The notes beneath the pieces were generated by a model. The model was not told the origin of the DNA, ran no database searches, and was given only the letters and a program-made list of their open reading frames with translations. From Marinimicrobium koreense (lineage in GTDB: Bacteria; Pseudomonadota; Gammaproteobacteria; Pseudomonadales; Cellvibrionaceae): a DNA stretch of 64,000 bases. The stretch spans positions 372,001 to 436,000 of the forward strand of contig NZ_RJUK01000001.1 in NCBI RefSeq assembly GCF_003762925.1, in the 5' to 3' direction. This document shows positions 50,070 to 58,328 of the stretch, in pieces; the first letter of the stretch is position 1, and the number at the start of each line of letters is the position of its first letter. The position numbers and the translations under genes were made by a program.

Positions 50070-51272
50070 ATGGCAAAAGTACTCATCATTGGCGCCGGTG
50101 GCGTCGGCGGCGTGGTTACCCACAAGTGCGCCCAGGTCCCCGAAGTGTTTGAAGAGATCGTGCTCGCCAGCCGCACTGAAGCCAAGTGCAAGGCCATTGC
50201 CGAGCAGCTTGATCGGCCGATCAAAACCGCCCAGGTGGATGCGGACAATGTCCCCGAATTGGTGGCGCTGTTTGAGCAGGAAAAGCCGGACCTGGTGATC
50301 AACGTCGCCCTGCCGTACCAGGACCTGACCATCATGGATGCTTGCCTGGAGGCCGGTGTGCACTACCTGGACACCGCCAACTACGAGCCACCGGGTGAAG
50401 CCAAGTTCGAGTACAGCTGGCAGTGGGCCTATCAGGAAAAATTCGTCAAAGCGGGCAAAATGGCGCTGCTGGGCTCGGGGTTCGACCCGGGTGTGACCAA
50501 CGTCTATACCGCCTATATCAAAAAGCATCATCTGGATGAGATTCACACCCTGGATATCATCGACTGCAATGCGGGCGATCACGGTCACCCCTTTGCCACC
50601 AACTTCAACCCGGAAATCAACATCCGGGAAGTGACCGCCAAGGGGCGTTACTGGGAAAATGGTGGCTGGAAGGAAACCGACCCGCTGAGCGAAAAGCGCT
50701 CCTTTGATTTCCCTCATGGCATCGGACCGAAAAACTGCTACCTGATGTACCACGAAGAGCTGGAGTCCATCACCAAGCACTTCCCGGAAATCAAGCGGGC
50801 CCGCTTCTGGATGACCTTTTCCGACAACTACCTCAAACACCTGGAGGTGCTCGAGAACGTCGGCATGACCTCCATTGAGCCGGTCAACTTCGAGGGCAAG
50901 GAAATCATTCCGCTGCAGTTCTTGAAGGCCCTGCTGCCGGATCCGGCCAGCCTCGGCCCACGCACCAAGGGTAAGACCTGCATCGGCTGTCTGGCGCAGG
51001 GGATGAAAGATGGCAAGCCCAAGACCGTTTACATCTATAACATCTGTGATCACGAAGCCTGCTACGCGGAAGTGAAGTCCCAGGCCATTTCCTACACCAC
51101 CGGTGTGCCCGCCATGATCGGCGCCAAGATGATGCTGGAAGGCAAGTGGATGAAAGACGGGGTGTGGAACATGGAGCAACTGGATCCGGATCCGTTTATG
51201 GATGACCTGAACCAGTACGGTTTGCCCTGGCAGGTGGAAGAAGTCAGCCAGAAAACCGGCATGGAAGACTGA
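50070..51272 (+). CDS. Carboxynorspermidine/carboxyspermidine dehydrogenase
   Basis: NADPH-dependent condensation of aspartate semialdehyde with putrescine (or diaminopropane) to carboxy(nor)spermidine. The 400-residue protein is a saccharopine-dehydrogenase-like Rossmann enzyme: VLIIGAGGVGGVV at its N-terminus, YLDTANYEPPGEA near residue 110, and GSGFDPGVTNVY near residue 145. An AAAGGAG ribosome-binding site precedes the ATG. The stop overlaps the decarboxylase start as TGATG. The pairing with an nspC homologue, rather than lysine genes, argues for the polyamine enzyme and against saccharopine metabolism. Confidence 0.93.
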   Translation: MAKVLIIGAGGVGGVVTHKCAQVPEVFEEIVLASRTEAKCKAIAEQLDRPIKTAQVDADNVPELVALFEQEKPDLVINVALPYQDLTIMDACLEAGVHYLDTANYEPPGEAKFEYSWQWAYQEKFVKAGKMALLGSGFDPGVTNVYTAYIKKHHLDEIHTLDIIDCNAGDHGHPFATNFNPEINIREVTAKGRYWENGGWKETDPLSEKRSFDFPHGIGPKNCYLMYHEELESITKHFPEIKRARFWMTFSDNYLKHLEVLENVGMTSIEPVNFEGKEIIPLQFLKALLPDPASLGPRTKGKTCIGCLAQGMKDGKPKTVYIYNICDHEACYAEVKSQAISYTTGVPAMIGAKMMLEGKWMKDGVWNMEQLDPDPFMDDLNQYGLPWQVEEVSQKTGMED

Positions 51273-52435
51273 TGACGGCGTCGTTCAAGCAGTTTGATCC
51301 CCAGCGCGTTCCATCCCCCTGTTTCGTGGTGGATGTCGCTGCGGTGGAGGAGAACCTGAAGCTCCTCAATCGTGTGCAACGCGAGAGCGGGGCCAAGGTG
51401 CTGGCGGCGCTCAAGGCGTTCTCCTGTTGGCGCCTGGGGGACCTGACCGCCCGCTACCTGTCCGGCACCTGCGCCAGTGGCCTGCACGAAGCGCGCCTGG
51501 GGCGGGAATACTACGGCGGTGAGGTGCACACCTACTCGGCGGCGTTCCGGGAGTCGGATCTGAAGGAAATCCTCGAGCTCTCCGATCATGTGGTGTTCAA
51601 CTCCTTCAGCCAGTGGCGCCGGTTTCGCGATCTGGCCCTGGCCGCCCAGCAGCGTCGCCCGCAGTTGCGTTTTGGTCTGCGGATCAATCCGGAACACTCG
51701 GAGGGAGAAGTCCCCTTGTACGATCCCTGTGCTCCGGGTTCCCGCATGGGGGTGCCGGCCAGTCGCTTTGAGCCTGAGCTGCTTGAGGGGATTTCCGGTC
51801 TGCACTTTCACACCCTGTGTGAGCAGGATCTGCCGCCGCTGGCGCGGACGGTCAGAGCGGTTGAGGAAAAGTTTGGCCCCTGGTTGGAGCAGATGGAGTG
51901 GGTGAACTTCGGCGGTGGCCATCATATTACCCAGCCGGGGTATCAGGTGGACGCCCTGATTGAGCTGATCACGGACTTCAGTCGTCGTCACGATGTGCAG
52001 GTCTATCTCGAGCCCGGCGAAGCCGTGGCAATCCACACCGGTGTCTTGGTGGCCGAGGTTCTGGACATCACCTGGAATCAGCTGGACCAGGCCATTCTGG
52101 ACACATCGGCAACCTGCCATATGCCGGACACTCTGGAAATGCCCTATCGCGCGGATATCTGGAGTGCCGGAGAGCCCGGCGAGTTGGCCCATACCTATCG
52201 GCTGGGCGGCATGACCTGCCTGGCGGGGGATGTGATGGGGGATTACAGCTTCGCCGAGCCGCTCAGGGTAGGGCAGCGGTTGCTGTTTGACGATATGTCC
52301 CACTACACCATGGTGAAGACCACCACCTTCAATGGCATTCCGTTGCCATCAATCGCCTTGTGGGACGCCCGCACGGATGAGCTGGAAGTGGTGCGTCAAT
52401 TCGGCTACGAGGATTTCAAGACCCGCCTGTCCTGA
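51272..52435 (+). CDS. nspC: Carboxynorspermidine decarboxylase
   Basis: PLP enzyme that decarboxylates carboxyspermidine or carboxynorspermidine to the free polyamine. The 387-residue fold III protein has the PLP lysine in VLAALKAFSCW near residue 47, GLHFHTLCEQ near residue 180, the glycine loop NFGGGHHI near residue 215, YLEPGEA near residue 248, and TCLAGDVMGDY near residue 311 with the second active-site Cys. It is coupled to the dehydrogenase (TGATG). Together with SpeA this gives a spermidine route without S-adenosylmethionine decarboxylase; the agmatine-to-putrescine genes are not in the window. Confidence 0.93.
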   Translation: MTASFKQFDPQRVPSPCFVVDVAAVEENLKLLNRVQRESGAKVLAALKAFSCWRLGDLTARYLSGTCASGLHEARLGREYYGGEVHTYSAAFRESDLKEILELSDHVVFNSFSQWRRFRDLALAAQQRRPQLRFGLRINPEHSEGEVPLYDPCAPGSRMGVPASRFEPELLEGISGLHFHTLCEQDLPPLARTVRAVEEKFGPWLEQMEWVNFGGGHHITQPGYQVDALIELITDFSRRHDVQVYLEPGEAVAIHTGVLVAEVLDITWNQLDQAILDTSATCHMPDTLEMPYRADIWSAGEPGELAHTYRLGGMTCLAGDVMGDYSFAEPLRVGQRLLFDDMSHYTMVKTTTFNGIPLPSIALWDARTDELEVVRQFGYEDFKTRLS

Positions 52436-52464
52436 TGGGCTCGGCGGGTCTGTGATCCGGCCTG

Positions 52465-52788
52465 TTACTCGTTGTCGCCATCCATTGTGTCGCGCATTTC
52501 ATCTGCCGCTTCACGGCTCTTTTCCTTGGTGGTTTCCCAGCCTTCCTGCATGGTGTCACCGGCTTCGTCCGCACTTTCGCGAATTGCGTCTCCCGCCTCG
52601 TCAGCCTTCTCCTTGGTGGCTTCCCAGGCGTCGCCGGTCGCTTCCTTGGTTTCGTCCCAGGCTTCGCGGGTGGTTTCGCGGGTTTCCTCGGCCGCTTCTT
52701 CCACGGTATTGTCGGCTTCTTCCTGTGAGCAGCCGGTAGCCACTGCGGCCATCAGTGTCAGACTGGTGAGCCAGATAAGGGTTTTCAT
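52465..52788 (-). CDS. Small lipoprotein with amphipathic LEA-like repeats
   Basis: A 107-residue protein. It has a lipoprotein signal ending MAAVATGCSQEE (lipid Cys near residue 20), then a continuous run of acidic/basic helical repeats built on A-W-[DE]-x-T-K-E and E-A-G-D units to the end (ETREAWDETKEATGD, then AWEATKEKADEAGD). The periodicity resembles LEA/hydrophilin or YqjD-type helical proteins. The ATG at 52788 has AGGAGTTGATGCT upstream. No catalytic motif. A role in envelope stress or desiccation is a guess. Confidence 0.7.
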   Translation of the reverse strand: MKTLIWLTSLTLMAAVATGCSQEEADNTVEEAAEETRETTREAWDETKEATGDAWEATKEKADEAGDAIRESADEAGDTMQEGWETTKEKSREAADEMRDTMDGDNE

Positions 52789-53053
52789 AGCATCAACTCC
52801 TGTGAATGGGTTCTTGTTGGACGTGGTGTTACCCGAAAGCGCGCCATCGCGCTCCCGGACAGTGTGACGACGCTGAACCACAAGCGTTCCGTCGGTTTGT
52901 GTGAACTGGCCTGCAAAAGCGGCCATTCGCCGCGAACAGGCTTATTGAGTGTAGTTCCTACGGTGGTGCTTGCAAGCCTTTGCTATCGGTGCCGGCGTTT
53001 TTTTTATACAATGTCGGCTGTCGAAAGATCGGTCATTTGAGGTGTTTTCAGGT

Positions 53054-53254
53054 ATGACGATTGAGCAGTTTGAAAGTTGGTCACTGGTCCTGGGAATTGG
53101 TGGCCTGATTCTGTTCATGCTGTTTATCGTCTGGGACCTGGCCAAAGAGTCCAAAGCAGGACGGTTCGGTACCTTCATCCTGTTCCTGGCCCTGGCACTC
53201 GGGTTGGCCGGCTTTCTGATCAAGACCATTCTGGTTGAAGTCATCAATCCATAA
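53054..53254 (+). CDS. DUF2788-type small membrane protein
   Basis: A 66-residue protein with two membrane helices (LVLGIGGLILFMLFIVWDLA and FGTFILFLALALGLAGFLIK) joined by a short basic loop, matching the DUF2788 pattern of small proteobacterial membrane proteins. The start at 53054 follows TTTTCAGGT. It ends 21 bases before the hybrid-kinase-like gene and may be co-expressed. Function unknown. Confidence 0.75.
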   Translation: MTIEQFESWSLVLGIGGLILFMLFIVWDLAKESKAGRFGTFILFLALALGLAGFLIKTILVEVINP

Positions 53255-53275
53255 TATCGTTCGGGAAGGTCGCGC

Positions 53276-55465
53276 ATGCTGCAACTGTTCGTTCCCACCT
53301 CCAAAGTCCAGAAAGACCGCCAGATCATGCGCGACACCGATGCCCGGGTCGCCAAGTACAGCCGTCGCGGGCTGGTGCTCAACTTTATTGTCGCGGTCTC
53401 CTGTCTGGTGTTTGGTGACTTTTTCCAGAACTACCAGAACCTGTCGATTGTCCTGATCGTCGGCCTGCTGCTGGTCACCTTGCTGCGCGCTTATTACCTG
53501 TTCCGCTTTGACACCCTCTACGCCCGGGCGCCGGCGCGCTGGCGCAATCAGTATTTCTTCGCGTCGTTTCTCGGCGCCGGTTGGTGGGCCTTTATCCTGG
53601 TCAGCCTGACCTGGCTGATCGGGATGCGGGATGAAACCCTGATCATGTGGCTCTACTCTGTGGTGTTCTACTCCAGTGTGGCCAACGTGTTCGCACCCTA
53701 TCGGCGTTTCCTGACCACCTACCTGTTCATTGGCCAGGTGCCCGCGGCCCTGACGGCGGTGTTCTTGTTCAGCGTCGAGGGTTACCTGTACGGCAGTATC
53801 ATGCTGGTGTTTTACACCATGCTGAGTCACCAGGCCAAAGTGACCTCCAATACTTATTGGGAGCGACTGGAGGCCAACTACGCGCTGCGCGAGCGGGCCA
53901 AAGGGCTGGAATTCGAGCAGCGCAGCTCCAAAGCGGCCATCGAGCTGAAGAACGAATTTCTGGTCAACCTGGGGCAGGAGTTTCGCTCCTCGCTCAACGA
54001 CATTCTGGGCACTCTGGCTCTGGTAGACGATGAGCAGATGTCTGAGCGCCATCGGGAGTTGTTGTTGCTCGCCAGCAAGGCGGCCGAACGACAACTGGAT
54101 CTGGTGAACAATGTGGTGGACTTCTCCAAGATCACCACCAAATCTCTCGAGCTGGAAAAAGTGCCGTTCAATCTACGCCGCCTGTTGGAAAAGCTGGTTC
54201 AGGACTTTGCTCTGGAAGCCCACCAGCAGGGGATTGAGCTGAACTACGTGTTTGACCAGGAACTGCCCCGGCGAGTCGAGGGCGATGCCACCCGTTTGGG
54301 GCAGATTTTCGGCACCCTGATGACCTATGCGGTCAAGCATTCGGGTATGGCACAGATCTTCGTGGAGGCAGTGTTTCACCCCGGTGAGAATGAATCCGGT
54401 GAGCTGCAGCTGGTGATCAGTGATGCCTCCCGGACCGCACATGATGAGGACACTGACGAGCGCTCCGATCAGAATCTGCGCGGTATCGGTCTGTCCATCT
54501 GTAAAGGCCTGGCCGAATGCATGGGCGGCAGTGTCAATCTGGTGGAGAACCGGGAGTCCGGCAAGCGCATTGTCATCAATGTGCAGTTGGACGTGGTGGC
54601 CTATCAGGATGTTGGCCAGCAGGAACAGCGCCTGCGCGGCAAGCGAATCCTGCTGGTGGATATTCCGGAAGTGGTGGCGCTGGATCTCGTGGACCAGCTT
54701 GCGCGCTGGGGCATGAAATCCACCCGGGTGTACGGTCACACCCAGGCGATCAAGCAGTTGAAAGCCAGCGCACAGAGCGAGCAGCTTGAAGACCTGGTAC
54801 TGATCTACAACAAGCTCGACAGCTTCGATGGCCTGGTCCTGTCTCGGAGTATTGCCACCGAGCCGGCCCTGAGCGGTCTGGCCCAGATCATTGCGATGAG
54901 TCTCCTGCAGCGAGACAGCGACGAAACCAAGAACCACTTGCACGAGTATCCGCAGGTGAGTTGTATCGAAAAACCCATCATGCACCGCAAGCTGTACGAA
55001 ACGCTGGTACACCGGCTGCTGAGCCACGATACCTCCGAGGCCTTGTTGGCCGAAGAGGAAGACGATGGCATCAATCCGGTGGCGGGGCGCCGCGTCCTGT
55101 TGGTGGAAGACCAGCGGGTCAGTCAGATGGTGGTATCCGGCATGCTCAAAAAATTGGGTTGCCAGGTCCATGTGGCGAGCAACGGTAAAGAAGCCTTGTC
55201 GGCCATCGGCAAAGAAAAGTTTGATCTGGTATTGATGGACTGCGACATGCCGGAGCTGGACGGCATTGCGGCCACCGAGCGCATCCGGGAGGCGGAGGCG
55301 GATGACGGCGGCCGGCACCTGCCGATCGTGGCCATGACCTCATTTACCGCCGACGAAGACCAGGACCGTTGCCGCGCGGCGGGTATGGACGATCACATCA
55401 GTAAGCCCCTGCGCTATGAAGCGCTGCAGGGGCACCTGGAGCAGTGGCTGGGGAAGGGGAGGTAA
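53276..55465 (+). CDS. Degenerate membrane hybrid histidine kinase with intact terminal receiver
   Basis: A 729-residue BarA/hybrid-kinase-like protein. Order: basic N-terminus; about six membrane helices (residues 32-185); coiled coil; dimerisation domain (about 220-290); ATPase-like domain (about 300-437); receiver 1 (about 455-575); receiver 2 (605-727). The phospho-acceptor position in FLVNLGQEFRSSLN is Gln234, not His. The N-box Asn positions are Thr347 and Tyr351, and the G1 box is DASRT (383-387), without glycines. Receiver 1 has Tyr511 where Asp is expected. Receiver 2 keeps Glu611, Asp612, Asp655, Thr688 and Lys710. It cannot autophosphorylate by the usual route; the last receiver may take phosphate from another kinase. 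No DNA-binding output. Partner unknown. Confidence 0.85.
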   Translation: MLQLFVPTSKVQKDRQIMRDTDARVAKYSRRGLVLNFIVAVSCLVFGDFFQNYQNLSIVLIVGLLLVTLLRAYYLFRFDTLYARAPARWRNQYFFASFLGAGWWAFILVSLTWLIGMRDETLIMWLYSVVFYSSVANVFAPYRRFLTTYLFIGQVPAALTAVFLFSVEGYLYGSIMLVFYTMLSHQAKVTSNTYWERLEANYALRERAKGLEFEQRSSKAAIELKNEFLVNLGQEFRSSLNDILGTLALVDDEQMSERHRELLLLASKAAERQLDLVNNVVDFSKITTKSLELEKVPFNLRRLLEKLVQDFALEAHQQGIELNYVFDQELPRRVEGDATRLGQIFGTLMTYAVKHSGMAQIFVEAVFHPGENESGELQLVISDASRTAHDEDTDERSDQNLRGIGLSICKGLAECMGGSVNLVENRESGKRIVINVQLDVVAYQDVGQQEQRLRGKRILLVDIPEVVALDLVDQLARWGMKSTRVYGHTQAIKQLKASAQSEQLEDLVLIYNKLDSFDGLVLSRSIATEPALSGLAQIIAMSLLQRDSDETKNHLHEYPQVSCIEKPIMHRKLYETLVHRLLSHDTSEALLAEEEDDGINPVAGRRVLLVEDQRVSQMVVSGMLKKLGCQVHVASNGKEALSAIGKEKFDLVLMDCDMPELDGIAATERIREAEADDGGRHLPIVAMTSFTADEDQDRCRAAGMDDHISKPLRYEALQGHLEQWLGKGR

Positions 55466-55481
55466 GCCTCCCGGTTCGCAG

Positions 55482-57338
55482 TCAGTCCGGTAGCGAAGGC
55501 GACTCGGGCGACGCGTCCTCATGCACCGGCACCTCTTTCGAAGACTGGTCCGCCGGTACCAGGCTCAGCAGCACCGAGCCACTCTCCGGTGTTTCCTCCC
55601 GTCCCGCCACAAAGGGGCGCAAGTCCCCATCCTCGTTGATGCTGAACAGCAGCAAAGTGCCGCGGGTTTTACTCTTCTTGAAGGCTTCGAAGGTGAACTC
55701 TTCGGTCAGCCGGGTAACCCGAATTTCAGCGCCCTCGCCAATCAGGCTGGCGAGCTTGGCGTAAGTGGCGCGCTCGGCGAACAGCGTGGCGCCTTTGAGG
55801 TCGTCGGCCACGTGATGCTTCTCCGCCTTGTGATTTTCCGACGTGTGGCGAATGGTGTAGACGTTCTCGCGCCCGAACTCGTTGCGATAGTGCATACAGG
55901 CGATCACGTTCAGTTCACGCAGTGGTGACAGAGCCAGCAGTTGTCCAATGCCAGTCAGTTCCAGACGCTGGCTGGCGTATTCCGAGGTGGGGTTGCCGTA
56001 AAAGGTGCGCAGCCCGGCCATGCGGGCGGTGCGGATATTCTCCCAGTTGGAATCGCACACCATGACTGGCAGCTTCTGTTCCATCAACGCTTTGCCGATG
56101 GTTCGCGCCACGGCGTTGGCACCGAGAATCAGCACGCCCCGCGGTTCCGGTTCCACCGCTTTGAGGGCGCGGGCCAGGGGGCGGGCAGTGGCACTCTGGA
56201 AGACCACGGTGCCGAGAATGATGGCAAAGGTCAGAGGCAGCAGCCAGTGCGCATCCGGGTGTCCCTGCTCCTCCAGGCGCAGTGCAAACAGGGCGGATAC
56301 CGCCGCCGCCACAATACCGCGCGGGGCGATCCAACTGAGCACAATGCGTTCGCGCCAGTTCACCGGTGAGCCCAGGGTGGCGAAAGCCACCGACAGTGGC
56401 CGTGCAACAAATTGAATGACCAGCAACAGGAGCAGTGGCGCCAGGGTAAAAATACCAATGAGCTGTTCCTGGGGCAGGCGGGCGGCCAGGATGATGAACA
56501 GCCCGGAAATGAACAGAATGGTCAGGTTTTCCTTGAAGTTGAGGATGTTGTGAATGCGTACATCCTTCTGGTTTCCGAGCCACATGCCCATCACCGTGAC
56601 CCCCAGCAAACCCGACTCGTGTGCCAGGTGATTGCAGAAGGTAAACACCATGAATACCAGGCTGAGCGTGGCAAGGTTGTGCAGATACTCCGGCAGCCAC
56701 TGACGGGCCAGAATTTTACCCAACAGATAACCGGCCGCCAGCCCGATTACCATGCCGACCACAATGATTTCCAGAAACAGCAGTACGCTGTGGCCAAAAG
56801 CGGCCGCCTGGCTCTGAGTGGCGATAAACTCGTACATCACAACCACCAGCAGGGCACCCACCGGGTCGATTACAATCCCTTCCCAACGCAGAATATTGGC
56901 CACCCGCTCGGAGGGCCGGACGCTGCGCAGTAGCGGCGTGATGACCGTGGGGCCGGTCACCACCATCAGCGCCCCGAAGAGAATGCTGAGGTCCCAACCA
57001 ATGCCAAACAGATAGTGGGTGGTAACCGCGACGACGGCCCATGTGATGGGGGCGGCCACGGTGATCATACGGCGCACCACCGTGCTCAGACTGCCGAGTT
57101 CGCGGAAGTTGAGGGTCAGGCTGCCCTCAAACAGAATCACCGCGACTGCCAGCGATACCAAGGGGAACAGCAGGTCACCAAAGAGCGCGTCCGGGTCCAG
57201 CCAGCCGCCGATCGGGCCCAGAATCAGGCCGGTGACCAGCAGAAACAGAATCGCCGGCAATCGGGCCTGCCAGGCTGCCCACTGGCAAAATAAAGCGACG
57301 ATCCCGATCAGGGCAATCGCGAGTCCGGCGTTTTCCAT
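55482..57338 (-). CDS. CPA1-type Na+/H+ (cation/proton) antiporter with TrkA-N domain
   Basis: A 618-residue secondary transporter. Residues 1 to about 385 hold some 12 membrane helices of the Na+/H+ exchanger fold, with LILGPIGG and the ion-site region WEGIVIDPVGALL (Asp near residue 157). A cytoplasmic RCK/TrkA-N-type domain follows (GVLILGANAVARTIGKAL near residue 398, then NWENIRTARMAGL), and a soluble tail. A regulatory nucleotide-binding role of the domain is inferred. AAAAGGATAG precedes the ATG. It fits a halotolerant lifestyle. Choice of Na+ or K+ is not settled by sequence. Confidence 0.88.
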   Translation of the reverse strand: MENAGLAIALIGIVALFCQWAAWQARLPAILFLLVTGLILGPIGGWLDPDALFGDLLFPLVSLAVAVILFEGSLTLNFRELGSLSTVVRRMITVAAPITWAVVAVTTHYLFGIGWDLSILFGALMVVTGPTVITPLLRSVRPSERVANILRWEGIVIDPVGALLVVVMYEFIATQSQAAAFGHSVLLFLEIIVVGMVIGLAAGYLLGKILARQWLPEYLHNLATLSLVFMVFTFCNHLAHESGLLGVTVMGMWLGNQKDVRIHNILNFKENLTILFISGLFIILAARLPQEQLIGIFTLAPLLLLLVIQFVARPLSVAFATLGSPVNWRERIVLSWIAPRGIVAAAVSALFALRLEEQGHPDAHWLLPLTFAIILGTVVFQSATARPLARALKAVEPEPRGVLILGANAVARTIGKALMEQKLPVMVCDSNWENIRTARMAGLRTFYGNPTSEYASQRLELTGIGQLLALSPLRELNVIACMHYRNEFGRENVYTIRHTSENHKAEKHHVADDLKGATLFAERATYAKLASLIGEGAEIRVTRLTEEFTFEAFKKSKTRGTLLLFSINEDGDLRPFVAGREETPESGSVLLSLVPADQSSKEVPVHEDASPESPSLPD

Positions 57339-57381
57339 AGTGACTATCCTTTTGTTTTTTGGCCTTTTGTATTTTTGCCTT

Positions 57382-57888
57382 TTAAATCGGGCCTTCAGTG
57401 CTTTGGGCGTGGTCGTCCGCGATCAATGTTTGCAGTTGTTCTTCGGTCAGTGAGGAAAGCCGAGCCCGCAAGCGGGCCTCAAGATCGGGCAGGCTGGCTT
57501 GCACCACCTCCTCGATCAGGGCCGTCCGGGAAAGAGGTCGGTCGGTAGGAGACTCGGTCCGGGGTTGCGCCGGTGGGTTGGCCGCGAGCTCCTCCACCAG
57601 CGGCGGCGGCCGGTTGCCGTGCAGGCGGGCCCGGATATGTTCGGGCAAGAAAGGGTTTTCGCCCGTGGCCCGGGTAATGCTGGCCGGGCGGGGTTTGGCC
57701 GAGTGCGTGCTGGCTGAATTGGAGGCCTGAAACAACGACGGCTGCCGGGGGCTATCCGCCGGTAGCGGCTCGATGGCCTCGATCACCTCGCTGAGTATGG
57801 GAATATCATCTTCGTCTTGCAGCAGCCCCTTGATGGATTCCAGCTCATCCAGGAGCGTATCTTTAGTATCGCCTTTGCGCTCGGCCAT
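57382..57888 (-). CDS. Unknown protein downstream of holC
   Basis: A 168-residue soluble protein. The N-terminus is acidic and helical (DELESIKGLLQDEDDIPILSE is split here), the middle is a Pro/Ser-rich, probably disordered stretch (about 45-115), and the C-terminus is helical and charged (LEARLRARLSSLTEEQLQTL). No known family recognised. It follows holC by only 14 bases in the pepA-holC run. Its position suggests a replication-related or housekeeping role, but there is no direct evidence. Confidence 0.6.
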   Translation of the reverse strand: MAERKGDTKDTLLDELESIKGLLQDEDDIPILSEVIEAIEPLPADSPRQPSLFQASNSASTHSAKPRPASITRATGENPFLPEHIRARLHGNRPPPLVEELAANPPAQPRTESPTDRPLSRTALIEEVVQASLPDLEARLRARLSSLTEEQLQTLIADDHAQSTEGPI

Positions 57889-57902
57889 GGCTGTACGCTC
57901 GA

Positions 57903-58328
57903 TTACAGTTGTTGGTGGCGAACAGGATAACCCCGGGACTTGTAAAAACTGAAGTGCTCCCGGGTGGTTTTGAGTACCTCCGGCGCCTGAATCACCACTT
58001 CGGCCAGTCGTTCAAACTGTTCAAAGTGGGAGGGCACGGCGGTACGCAGGTTGATCAACACATCGCGATGGTCGCCGCATTGCTCGGAGTCGGTGATTTC
58101 CACGGCCGCCGCTGGCGCGTCGGTATCCCCGAGGCGCCGATGGGGCAGAAAGCTGTCCTCCGGTTGCGCCCACAGGTGCTCGTCCAGCGCTTGCGCCTGT
58201 TCCGCGTTGTCGACCGCAATCAACACCCGGTGCCCGAGGCGCGCGGCCTTGTCGGCCAGGCGACCAACAAAATGCCACCGCGCCTCGGGCGCATCCGACG
58301 GCAGAATGTAGAAATCGATCCGGTTCAT
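57903..58328 (-). CDS. holC: DNA polymerase III chi subunit
   Basis: The chi subunit of the clamp-loader complex links the polymerase to single-strand-binding protein. The 141-residue protein has the family features RIDFYILPSDAPEARWHFVGRLADK at its N-terminus (split), DEHLWAQPEDSFLPHR near residue 50 and NLRTAVPSHFEQFERLAEVV near residue 95. Its start overlaps the pepA stop by four bases, the same gene order as in E. coli and Pseudomonas. Length is normal. Confidence 0.93.
   Translation of the reverse strand: MNRIDFYILPSDAPEARWHFVGRLADKAARLGHRVLIAVDNAEQAQALDEHLWAQPEDSFLPHRRLGDTDAPAAAVEITDSEQCGDHRDVLINLRTAVPSHFEQFERLAEVVIQAPEVLKTTREHFSFYKSRGYPVRHQQL

Noticed and set aside
50070-51272. Saccharopine dehydrogenase (lysine metabolism) annotation
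   Set aside because: It overlaps translationally with an NspC-type decarboxylase and lies next to speA, so the carboxynorspermidine enzyme is the better call.
53081-55318. Long minus-strand frames (337 and 381 codons) across the hybrid kinase-like gene
   Set aside because: Antisense to a protein with well-conserved domain architecture, including an intact receiver; no start signals.
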